This document shows positions 16,657-23,565 of a stretch of 23,641 nucleotides of DNA, piece after piece (the stretch's first letter is position 1; every line of letters begins with the position of its first letter). Under the pieces are notes generated by a model that had not been told where the DNA came from, did not search any database, and was given only the letters and a program-made list of their open reading frames with translations. Origin of the DNA: JBNJGB01 sp051747385 (GTDB lineage: Bacteria > Myxococcota_A > UBA9042 > PHBI01 > JACKFB01); assembly GCA_051747385.1 (NCBI GenBank), contig JBNJGB010000058.1, positions 1 to 23,641 on the forward strand, in the 5' to 3' direction. Both the position numbers and the translations under genes were made by a program.

Positions 16657-16676
16657 CGCGAGCTCGCGGGCCCCGG

Positions 16677-17024
16677 CTACTCGCCGCCCTCCTCCTCGCC
16701 GCCCTCCCCGGCCTGCGGCAGCTTCTTCACGAGCTTCATCTTGCAGACGGGGCAGCGGCCCTCGCCCTCCTCCATCTGGGCCCAGTGCACGGTCCCCATG
16801 TCGCAGTACCAGGCCCCCTCGGGCACCTGGGTGACCTCGATGGCGGGATCGAACTCCTTGCCTTCGGCGGGGACCTCGACGACGACGGCCTCGCCCGCGC
16901 CCTCCTCGTCCTCAGCGCCCTCCTCGGTGGTCGGGGTCTGCTCGGCCCCCTCCTCCGCGCCCTCCTTGCAGGCTCCGAACGACACGGCGACGGCGAGGAC
17001 GATGCCCAGGATCACGGCGCGCAT
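16677..17024 (-). CDS. Small lipoprotein with heavy-metal-binding-type Cys/His motif
   Basis: A 115-residue protein. The signal peptide ends in lipobox FGAC (Cys19). An acidic Glu/Gly-rich linker (about 20-55) leads to the motif WYCDMGTVHWAQ (72-83) and then GRCPVCKMKLVKKLP (89-103). This matches the pattern of the heavy-metal-binding domain found in metal efflux proteins, of the form Y-C-x-M-H ... C-P-x-C-x-M-x-L. Candidate ligands are Cys74, Met76, His80, Cys91, Cys94 and Met96. The C terminus is again Glu/Gly-rich. The ATG at 17024 follows AAGGAGG (17031-17037) by six bases. A periplasmic or surface metal-binding role is inferred. No metal transporter is adjacent. A hairpin, CGCGGG-TT-CCCGCG, lies upstream at 17102-17115. 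Confidence 0.83.
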   Translation of the reverse strand: MRAVILGIVLAVAVSFGACKEGAEEGAEQTPTTEEGAEDEEGAGEAVVVEVPAEGKEFDPAIEVTQVPEGAWYCDMGTVHWAQMEEGEGRCPVCKMKLVKKLPQAGEGGEEEGGE

Positions 17025-17126
17025 GGCGGCCCTCCTTCGAGGCTGCGGGTGTCCGCCGGCTCCCCCGCGCGGGGACCGGCCGGGCGCCTACGCTAACACC
17101 GCGCGGGTTCCCGCGGAACAGATCTC

Positions 17127-17138
17127 GTCAGCCGCCCC
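17127..17138. repeat. Left 12-bp direct repeat (target duplication) of the 161-bp element
   Basis: GTCAGCCGCCCC is repeated exactly at 17300-17311. Each copy abuts an inverted repeat of the element, as expected of a target-site duplication. Confidence 0.7.
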
Positions 17139-17299
17139 AGGGCGGTCGCAAAGTCGACCGCCCTCCCTTGCCCTTGCCCTTGCCCTTGCCCTTGCCTGCT
17201 CTCGAACGCGCAGAATCCATCGTTTCCGAGCGGATACAATCCGGCGCCGGGCGCCGTACCGCCGCGCGGCCCTCACTTGTCCGACTTTGCGACCGCCCT
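17139..17299. mobile_element. MITE-like element, 161 bp, with 18-bp terminal inverted repeats
   Basis: AGGGCGGTCGCAAAGTCG at 17139-17156 recurs exactly inverted at 17282-17299. Direct copies of GTCAGCCGCCCC abut both ends, so this has the layout of a transposed non-autonomous element. The left end also forms a perfect 10-bp hairpin with a 6-base loop (17139-17164). Five tandem CCCTTG units follow at 17165-17194. There is no transposase. A duplication of 12 bp is in the range seen with some IS4-group elements, but the parent family is unknown. Minus-strand reading gives a spurious Gly-Lys repeat ORF. The right direct repeat contains the stop codon of the Ser/Thr kinase gene. Confidence 0.75.
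17165..17194. repeat. Hexanucleotide repeat (CCCTTG)5
   Basis: Five perfect head-to-tail copies of CCCTTG lie inside the MITE-like element. It is not a CRISPR, because there are no spacers. Copy number could vary between strains or between copies of the element. Confidence 0.9.
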
Positions 17300-17311
17300 G
17301 TCAGCCGCCCC
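17300..17311. repeat. Right 12-bp direct repeat of the 161-bp element
   Basis: A second exact copy of GTCAGCCGCCCC. It contains the complement of the TGA stop (17301-17303) and the last codons of the kinase gene, so it is probably the original target. Confidence 0.7.
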
Positions 17312-18290
17312 GCCCCAGGGCACTCCGGATGGACCGCCACAGCCGGCCGAGGCGTCCCGGCCCGCCGTCGTTCCCGTCCTCCTCCCCGACGGGCCTGGAC
17401 AAGGCCACGGCGTCTTCCAGGCCGTCGAGCATGGCGCTCCCGTCCTGCGGCCGGTCCGCCGGATCGCGCGACAGGCACCGGTAGACGAAGCGCGCCATGG
17501 GCACGGGGATGTCCGGCGCCAAGGTGTGGACCGGGATGCTGGGCAGCGGCCGATCGGAGCGCAGCCAGGCGAGGCAGGCCTCCGGGCTGGGGCGCTTCAG
17601 GGCGATGGCCGGCTTGCCGGTGAGCATCTCGTACAGGACGGCCCCGAGGGCGTAGACGTCGCCGGGCCTGCTGGTCGCTCCCCCGGCGGCCTCCTCGGGC
17701 GGCATGTACTGGGGCGTGCCTCCCTCGGCGTCCTCCTCGCGGTGGTCCACGGTGGCCACGCGCCCCGGCGCGCGCGCCCGGCCGAAGTCGATGAGCTTCA
17801 CGCGGACGCCCCCGTCGGACAGCGGGCGCAGGAGCAGGTTCGAGGGCTTCAGGTCGCCGTGGACCACGCCCGCCCCGTGCAGGCGCGCCACCGTGGCGCT
17901 CACCTGTCGCATCAGGGTCGCGGCCTCCCGCCACGGCAGGGGCCCGTCGCGCAGCCGCTCGCGGAGCGTCGGCCCCTCCACGTACTCCATCGCCACGTAC
18001 GGCCGGCCGTCCGGCAGCCGGCCCGTCTTGAAGATGCGGACGATGCCGGGATCCCGCACGCTCTGGGAGAGGCTGGCCTCGCGCCACAGGGGGTTCGCCA
18101 GGTCGCCGTCCCGGGCCCGGAGGCGATCCTCCACCCGGTCCATCACCTTCAGGGCGACGAGGCGATCTCCGGCGTCTGGCTGGACGGCGCGATAGACCGA
18201 GGTCGCCGGGCCCCGCGCCACGCGATCCCGCACGTCGAACTCGCCCACCCGGTGCCCGACGAGCTCCGGCTCCTGGGTCCTGGCTCGCAC
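17301..18290 (-). CDS. Ser/Thr protein kinase (Hanks type, non-RD)
   Basis: A 329-residue cytosolic kinase from a GTG at 18290. The glycine loop is weak (RVARGPATSVYRAV, about 23-36). The ATP lysine is Lys48 (LVALKVM). The catalytic loop is HGDLKPSN (144-151) with Asp146 and Asn151. The metal motif is LIDFG with Asp168, and MPPEEAAG stands for the APE motif. Gly replaces Arg in HRD, so activation-loop phosphorylation is probably not needed. After the kinase domain come about 35 basic or Gly-rich residues, with no membrane helix or sensor domain. The start is uncertain, since the frame stays open to 18524 without kinase-like sequence. It is divergent from the phosphatase gene by 154 bp. A MITE-like element abuts its stop codon. 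Confidence 0.9.
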   Translation of the reverse strand: MRARTQEPELVGHRVGEFDVRDRVARGPATSVYRAVQPDAGDRLVALKVMDRVEDRLRARDGDLANPLWREASLSQSVRDPGIVRIFKTGRLPDGRPYVAMEYVEGPTLRERLRDGPLPWREAATLMRQVSATVARLHGAGVVHGDLKPSNLLLRPLSDGGVRVKLIDFGRARAPGRVATVDHREEDAEGGTPQYMPPEEAAGGATSRPGDVYALGAVLYEMLTGKPAIALKRPSPEACLAWLRSDRPLPSIPVHTLAPDIPVPMARFVYRCLSRDPADRPQDGSAMLDGLEDAVALSRPVGEEDGNDGGPGRLGRLWRSIRSALGRGG

Positions 18291-18444
18291 CGCGCATCCG
18301 CCCCCGCTCCGTGGTGTCGACGCAACGCACTGTGTCGCTCCGGAGGCGGCCGTGTCAACGCAGCGGCCCCGCGGCCACGAGGGAGGGCCCGCCCGCCACC
18401 GGGCGCCCTGGAATCCCGCCCCGCCGGTTCGTACATTGATCCCC

Positions 18445-19704
18445 ATGAAGCACCCCAACCGCACCGTCCGCCCGTGCGCCCTCGCCGGCCTGGCCTGCCT
18501 CGCCGGCCTCGTGGCCGCGTGCACGACGCCGAACCTCTCCGGCGACTACAGCGCACACCTCACGGGCGACCTCCCCGACACCCCGGCGCCGCGCCTGGAT
18601 CCGCTGACGCCGTTCCTGGAGTCGTGCGGCGAGGCCGGGCGCACCGCGGAGGGCCGCGAGACGCTGGCGCGCGCCCCGTACGTCCAGCAGACCGACGCCC
18701 ACTCCACGCACGTCCTGTGGACGGCCCAGACCGAGGCGCCCATGGCGGTGGAGGTGACGCTCCCCGACGGCGCTCGGGTCGCGCACGTCGACGCCCGGGC
18801 CGATCCCGCGGACGACGAGGGCCCGATCCGCCAGTACGTGGCACGGATCGACGGGTTGGAGCCCGACACGCTGTACTGCTACCGCGTCCTGGCGGGGGAC
18901 GTCCCCCTCGTCGAGCGGACCGGCTTCGCGACCGCCCCGGGTCCCGACGCGCACGTGGAGTTCGCGGCCTTCGGCGACTCCGGCCACGGCGGCGGCGACC
19001 AGGAGGCCGTGTACGCGCAGCTCCGGTCCGTGCCGTTGGACCTCGCCGTGATCACGGGGGACGTGGCCTACCCGAGCGGCACGCTGGCCCAGCTCGAGGC
19101 TCACTACTTCGACGTCTACGAGGACCTCGTCGCCTCCGTCCCGATGTTCCCCACCACGGGAAACCACGACTATCGCACCCGCTCGGCCCAGCCCTTTCGG
19201 GACGTCTTCTCCCTGCCCGACAACGGCGTCGAGGGCGCCTCGGAGCGCTGGTATTCGTTCGACTGGGGCCCGGTGCACTTCGTGGCCCTGGACACCGAGC
19301 GCGTCGGCCCGGCCCAGGCGGCGTGGCTGGAGGAGGACCTGGCGGCGGACGACCACCCGTGGACGGTCGTCTACACCCACGAGCCGCCCTACTCGTCCGG
19401 CTACCACGGCTCCAACCACGAGGTCCGCGAGTGGCTCGCGCCGATCCTGGAGCGCCACGGGGTCGATCTCGTGCTGGCGGGACACGACCACCACTACGAG
19501 CGCACCGTGCCCATCGGCGGCGTCGTGTACGTCGTGACGGGCGGCGGTGGGCGCGGCACCCGTCCGACCGGCGAGAGCGACTTCACGGCCTTCGCCGAGG
19601 GCGTGCTCCACTTCCTGTACGTCTCGGCCGACCCGGACACCCTGACGCTGCACGCCATCGACGCCACGGGCCGCGAGTTCGACTCGGTGACCCTGACCCG
19701 GTAG
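18445..19704 (+). CDS. Purple-acid-phosphatase-like metallophosphoesterase lipoprotein
   Basis: A 419-residue protein with lipobox LVAAC (Cys26). An N-terminal beta-sandwich of purple-acid-phosphatase type (about 74-166) has RAPYVQQTDAHSTHVLWTAQ and LEPDTLYCYRV. The metallophosphoesterase domain then shows all five signature blocks: GDSG (Asp178), GDVAYPSG (Asp206, Tyr209), GNHDY (Asn240, His241), YTHEPPY (His312) and GHDHHYE (His347, His349). These residues bind the two-metal centre; Tyr209 is the ligand typical of purple acid phosphatases. It should hydrolyse phosphomonoesters outside the inner membrane. The ATG at 18445 has no Shine-Dalgarno. TACATT at 18432-18437 would place a transcript start at or near the ATG, so a leaderless mRNA is possible. 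Its stop is three bases from the convergent lipoprotein stop. Confidence 0.93.
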   Translation: MKHPNRTVRPCALAGLACLAGLVAACTTPNLSGDYSAHLTGDLPDTPAPRLDPLTPFLESCGEAGRTAEGRETLARAPYVQQTDAHSTHVLWTAQTEAPMAVEVTLPDGARVAHVDARADPADDEGPIRQYVARIDGLEPDTLYCYRVLAGDVPLVERTGFATAPGPDAHVEFAAFGDSGHGGGDQEAVYAQLRSVPLDLAVITGDVAYPSGTLAQLEAHYFDVYEDLVASVPMFPTTGNHDYRTRSAQPFRDVFSLPDNGVEGASERWYSFDWGPVHFVALDTERVGPAQAAWLEEDLAADDHPWTVVYTHEPPYSSGYHGSNHEVREWLAPILERHGVDLVLAGHDHHYERTVPIGGVVYVVTGGGGRGTRPTGESDFTAFAEGVLHFLYVSADPDTLTLHAIDATGREFDSVTLTR

Positions 19705-19707
19705 GGG

Positions 19708-21405
19708 TCAGCGCCGCCAGACCCCGATGAGCCGAGGGGCGCCCGTCTCGGGGTGCCGCGCCAGGTGGACCTTCACGGGCGACACGGGGTCGCCCTTCGC
19801 GCGCCGGGTCTCGAGGCCGACGATCGTGTAGCCTTCGGGGCCGCCGCCCAGGAGGGTCGTCACACAGGCGCGTCCCTCGTCGTCGGGTGAGACCTCCCGC
19901 GGCCGCCCGACGGCCTCTCCCGCGTCGTCCCAGGTCCGGACGCGATACACCGTGTCGGCCGCCACGTCCTCCAGGCCGTGGAGGAGGAGCAGGTCGGCGA
20001 AGCACACGCGGGCGCCGGCGCCGTCGGCCGCCACCTCGAAGCGCGCCAGGGGGTTCACCTCCCGGAACCAGTGCCGCGCGACCATGCGCCGCCGCTCGAT
20101 GAGCACGTCCGCCAGGTACTCCCGGCTGTCCGGCGACGCGTATCGGCCGGCCTCCACGGCGGCGTGGATGTGCTCCGGTCGCAGGCGCATGAGCAGCCGC
20201 GCGGCCCAGAAGGCGTCGAGGTCGTCCCGGGCCCGGAGGGGCGCCCACGGCATCCGGGGCTTGTAGATGCCGGGCACGTAGCCGTCGGCCGTGAACCGGC
20301 CCACGCCGCGCAGGGCCGGGACGTCGATCCCCTCCCAGGGTCGCTTCCACAGACCGAACGCGGGCAGGGACTTCAGGAGGTAGGCCCAGTCCCAGAGGTG
20401 GGCGTGGGAGTCGGCCGGGTTCCGCACCGGCCGCGAGCGCGCCCCGAGGGCGTGGCCGAAGTCGAGCAGGTAGTGCATCACGTGGTGCCGCTCGCCGCCG
20501 GCCGCCTCGGTCCACATGTCCAGGGTGTTGTCCTCCTTCACGTCCGTGTGGGCCAGCCAGTCGAAGACCACGCCCAGGGCCCGAAGCTCGCGGCGGTGCT
20601 GATGTGGGACGCGGTCGTTCGGGTCGTCGGCGCGCACGCCCTCCTCCGGGAAGCCCCCCAGCGGACGCCCGGGCAGGTAGCGGCTGGCGAGGCCCCGGAT
20701 GCGGCCGTCCGTGGTCCGCCCGACGTCCCTGAGCATGGCGTCGAGATCCTCGGCGGTGAACGGCACCTCGTCCCCGTACACGTCGTCGCGCGTGGCGTCC
20801 GGGGCCACGGACAGGTCCGAGCGCTCGAAGAAGACCACCGAGTCCGCCGGCACGTGATAGCCGAGCGCCCACAGCAGGCGCACCGTGACCGCGTCCGCGC
20901 CGGTCTGGAGCTCCTCCTTGCCGCGGCGGTCGAACTTCGTGATGTAGCGAACGCCCCGTGCGTCCTCCATGGTGAAGCCGGCCTGCTTGCCTCCCCGCTT
21001 CCCTCCGACCACCGTGAAGGGCCTCACCGGGCCGCCGTCGTCCACGGGCCCCCGGCGGACCCTCTCGGGCGACAGATCCCGCACCCCGATCCGGTTGGTG
21101 AACCAGGTGGAGTCGGGGACCTGCCCCAGGGCGTTCACGTTCATGGCGCGCGGCGCCGGCTGCGGCACGGACAGCGTCCGGCTCGCGGGCTCGTAGTAGA
21201 GGTGGTCGAAGAAGTAGCGATAGTGGAGGAACTCGCGCTCGGCGGGCTCGTCCGGGACGTCGCGGCGGTCGTCCACGCGCCACACCACGTCGGCGTTGTG
21301 GAAGCGCACGGGCCCCGGCCCGCTCGTGGCGCACGCGGGCACGACGAGCCCGAGAAGGCTCGCGAGGAGGGCGATGACAGGTGCTCTAATAGGGTTGGAT
21401 GCCAC
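19708..21405 (-). CDS. Lipoprotein with protein-kinase-like motifs, paired with an outer-membrane barrel
   Basis: A 565-residue protein with lipobox VPAC (Cys25). The middle region resembles a conserved family of unnamed secreted proteins. A Gly-rich stretch, VVGGKRGGKQAGF (132-144), precedes RYITKFD (Lys157) and then LQTGADAVTVRLLWALGYHVP. HTDVKEDNTLDM (286-297) and YLLDFG (312-317, Asp315) follow. The pair HTDVKEDN and LDFG has the spacing and form of the HxDxKxxN catalytic loop and DFG motif of protein-kinase-like folds, as in HipA, CotH or Fam20-type kinases. Kinase activity is inferred only. The GTG at 21405 overlaps the end of the barrel gene by 20 bp, and no other start gives a signal peptide. 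Translational coupling to the barrel gene is likely. Its stop is three bases from the phosphatase stop. Confidence 0.82.
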   Translation of the reverse strand: MASNPIRAPVIALLASLLGLVVPACATSGPGPVRFHNADVVWRVDDRRDVPDEPAEREFLHYRYFFDHLYYEPASRTLSVPQPAPRAMNVNALGQVPDSTWFTNRIGVRDLSPERVRRGPVDDGGPVRPFTVVGGKRGGKQAGFTMEDARGVRYITKFDRRGKEELQTGADAVTVRLLWALGYHVPADSVVFFERSDLSVAPDATRDDVYGDEVPFTAEDLDAMLRDVGRTTDGRIRGLASRYLPGRPLGGFPEEGVRADDPNDRVPHQHRRELRALGVVFDWLAHTDVKEDNTLDMWTEAAGGERHHVMHYLLDFGHALGARSRPVRNPADSHAHLWDWAYLLKSLPAFGLWKRPWEGIDVPALRGVGRFTADGYVPGIYKPRMPWAPLRARDDLDAFWAARLLMRLRPEHIHAAVEAGRYASPDSREYLADVLIERRRMVARHWFREVNPLARFEVAADGAGARVCFADLLLLHGLEDVAADTVYRVRTWDDAGEAVGRPREVSPDDEGRACVTTLLGGGPEGYTIVGLETRRAKGDPVSPVKVHLARHPETGAPRLIGVWRR

Positions 21406-22819
21406 GGTTCGTCGGATCGACCCGGAAGCGGAGGAAGAGGCCTCCGTCGATGGAGCCCGCGAGCTGGATGCGGGCGAGGAACGCCTTGCGCATGTGGACC
21501 TGGAGGCCGCCGCCGAAGCCGACGCGCAGCCCTTCCAGGGTCAGGTCCTCGAAGCGACGCCACACGCGCCCGGCGTCCACGAAGAGGAACCCGGACAGGC
21601 TCGTGAGGATGGGATAGCGATACTCGAGCTGGCCTACGGCGGTCAGGCGCCCGCGGAAGCGATCCCGGCCGTAGCCCCGCAGCAGGTGCGGCCCACCGAG
21701 CGTCGCGTAGTCGGTGAACGGGATGCGGGTCGCCTCGCCGACGACGGCCTCGGCGTACAGGCGCAGACGGAGCACCCGGTCCCCCGCGTACAGGTCGATC
21801 ATGCGCTCCACGTCGAAGCCCAGCCGCCCGTAGCGCGACGGGTCGTGTGCCACCCCGGCCACGCCGCCTGCCCACACGCCGGCGCGCCAGCCGGTCGACG
21901 GCATGGAGTTGGGGATCCAGGGCCGCGTGCCGGTCTGCGCGTCCCACTCCACGTCGACGAAGGTGTAGGCGTGCAGCAGACCCTCCTCCCATCCCACCAG
22001 GGACGACGGGGCGTACACCTCCGCGATGCCGGGGTCGTCGTCGGACGGCTGCCCGAACTCGCGCCACCGCCACATGTGGTGGGTGGACACCCGGAGGTGC
22101 TCCGCCGGGCGCCAGGTCAGCGCCACGTGCCCCCGAAGCTCGTCCCGGGCGTACTCGGTGTCCACGGCGGTGTCGGTCGCCAGGAGGTCGAGCGGCTCGG
22201 CCACGTCGGACGCGTCCACCTCGTCCCCGTTGCCCAGCCCGTAGAAGGGCCGCCCGCCGCTCACCTTGAACTGGGTCTGCAGGGACAGCCCGACGTCGTC
22301 CCCCAGGCGATCGCCGGTGTCGATCTCCACCTTGTAGGAGTGATCGTCGACGCCGCCGAACCCCGCCCGGATCCAGAGCCGCTCGCTCCGTCCGAGGAGA
22401 TCCGTGTGGATGAGCCGCAGGCCGATGCTCGGGCCGAAGCCGCTCTCGACGAACGCCACCGGATAGATCCCGAAGGTGCGCTCGTCGTTGAAGAAGAAGT
22501 CGACGACCCGCTCGTCCAGCGTGTGCCGGTCGACGAGCGCCGCGAGCCTGCGCACCGGCCACGCCACGGCGTCGACGGCGGCGCGCGGCGGGAAGAGCAG
22601 CGCCCTGGGCAGGGCCAGGAGCCAGGGCGAGACGCTCTCGTTCTCCTCGATGCGCAAGCCGCTGACGGCGCCGGGGCGCCCTGTGGGGCCTCCCACGGTC
22701 GGCGGGGGCGCCTCGGCGCGAGCGTGCGCCCCCACCAGCGCGCACAGGACGACCGCGCACGCCGCCACCCGTCGAGAGCTCGCCCCCGGCGCGCCTGTGG
22801 TGCCCTTGCTCATGGCCAT
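21386..22819 (-). CDS. Omp85/BamA-like outer-membrane beta-barrel protein
   Basis: A 477-residue protein with a Sec signal (about 15-35, cleavage near ARA-EA) and no POTRA domain that I can discern. After an N-terminal stretch (36-115) with an amphipathic segment around 65-97, the rest alternates in a beta-strand pattern (about 116-468). HLLRGYGRDRFRGR (378-391) corresponds to the conserved loop-6 (V/I)RGY/F motif of Omp85 proteins. EYRYPI and FVDAGRVW follow, also typical of the bacterial surface antigen (D15) barrel. It is therefore likely to be a small Omp85-type barrel, perhaps for export or membrane insertion of a partner. Start codons at 22819 and 22813 are equally possible, and no Shine-Dalgarno is visible. 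It is the first gene of the two-gene unit with the kinase-like lipoprotein. Confidence 0.85.
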   Translation of the reverse strand: MAMSKGTTGAPGASSRRVAACAVVLCALVGAHARAEAPPPTVGGPTGRPGAVSGLRIEENESVSPWLLALPRALLFPPRAAVDAVAWPVRRLAALVDRHTLDERVVDFFFNDERTFGIYPVAFVESGFGPSIGLRLIHTDLLGRSERLWIRAGFGGVDDHSYKVEIDTGDRLGDDVGLSLQTQFKVSGGRPFYGLGNGDEVDASDVAEPLDLLATDTAVDTEYARDELRGHVALTWRPAEHLRVSTHHMWRWREFGQPSDDDPGIAEVYAPSSLVGWEEGLLHAYTFVDVEWDAQTGTRPWIPNSMPSTGWRAGVWAGGVAGVAHDPSRYGRLGFDVERMIDLYAGDRVLRLRLYAEAVVGEATRIPFTDYATLGGPHLLRGYGRDRFRGRLTAVGQLEYRYPILTSLSGFLFVDAGRVWRRFEDLTLEGLRVGFGGGLQVHMRKAFLARIQLAGSIDGGLFLRFRVDPTNRGIQPY

Positions 22820-22930
22820 GCGCCGGAGGATACGGCCGGCGCGACCGTCCGTCACGCCGCCCCGGGACTTCGGAGGCCCGGCGCGGACGCCTGTCGATCA
22901 TGCACATCTCGGCCAGGTGGCCTCGTGGTC

Positions 22931-22948
22931 GTGGACGTGGACGTGGAC
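22931..22948. repeat. Tandem GTGGAC repeat
   Basis: Three perfect GTGGAC units, preceded by a near copy (GTGGTC, 22925-22930). It lies in non-coding sequence upstream of the barrel gene. Confidence 0.85.
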
Positions 22949-23053
22949 GATCCGCTCCCGCCGGGGTATCCGCTGCGGGGACGAGGACGCCCACGGTCCC
23001 GGGCACCGGTCGCGTTTCCTGGGACGGCGGGCTTCCAGAGGCTGTCGCTACAC

Positions 23054-23302
23054 CCTCGCGAGGAGGCAGCCGGCTCCGTTTTCGCTGGCGGGACGCCCGC
23101 GCTCCCAGGCCACGGGTCCCTTGGACGACGGGCATCTTGCCCGCCAGGACCAGCAGCCGACCATCAACGCGACAGCCTCTTCCAGCCCGCCAGACGTGCC
23201 ATGGCTCACGGCTGGGCTGGGACAGCCTGGCCCCCCTCCGGCTCCCGACGGTCGCCGGCTCTGCTGGCCCAATGGGCCAGCGCGCGCAGCGCTCCGCGCT
23301 GC
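23054..23302. repeat. Cluster of short inverted repeats with 0-3 base loops
   Basis: Six palindromes in 249 bp: CCTCGCGAGG (23054-23063); GCGGG-ACG-CCCGC (23088-23100); CGGGCA-TCT-TGCCCG (23129-23143); GGCTG-GGA-CAGCC (23215-23227); GCTGGCCCA-A-TGGGCCAGC (23263-23281); GCAGCGC-TCC-GCGCTGC (23286-23302). The stems differ in sequence, so this is not one repeated unit. Confidence 0.8.
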
Positions 23303-23347
23303 CCGATGCCACCATCTTCCGGTTCGCCGCGGGAGTGCCCCGAGCGC

Positions 23348-23379
23348 CGACCACGGCCACGACCGCGACCACGGCCACG
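23348..23379. repeat. 14-bp direct repeat in an 18-bp period
   Basis: CGACCACGGCCACG occurs at 23348-23361 and 23366-23379, separated by four bases. On the minus strand it produces the Ala-Val repeats of a spurious ORF. Confidence 0.85.
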
Positions 23380-23470
23380 TCTCGCCGGCGCTCGGCGACT
23401 TGTGAACAATTGACAGGCGCGGACGCCCGCGCTCCAGGTTCAGCGAGGGCGGCGGCGCGCGTTCCGGACG

Positions 23471-23565
23471 AGGCCCGGGTGGCAGGGTGGCCGAGATACC
23501 CGCCACCCGCCGCGCTCGCGACACCAACCGATGCTCCATACCAGGCCCGGGTGGCAGGGTGGCCG
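23471..23565. repeat. 23-bp direct repeat pair, 72 bp apart
   Basis: A 23-base sequence beginning AGGCCCGGGTGG and ending GGGTGGCCG is identical at 23471-23493 and 23543-23565. The first copy also pairs GGGTGGC (23477-23483) with GCCACCC (23502-23508). The region downstream to the window end has no gene. Confidence 0.85.

Noticed and set aside
17165..17194. CRISPR-like repeat
   Set aside because: Six-base units with no spacers; a simple tandem repeat.
17128..18330. 400-codon minus-strand frame ending in a Gly-Lys repeat
   Set aside because: It overlaps the Ser/Thr kinase in another frame, and the Gly-Lys tail is the (CCCTTG)5 repeat of the MITE-like element read in reverse.
21296..23413. 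Long open frames on both strands over the barrel gene and the right-hand gap (also 21141-23378 minus)
   Set aside because: Over the barrel gene they are out of frame. Beyond it they read as Arg/Pro-rich low complexity and follow the repeats, so they do not rescue a gene in the gap.
23410..23415. Perfect -35 hexamer TTGACA on the plus strand
   Set aside because: No -10-like sequence occurs at 16-18 bp and no gene follows within the window.
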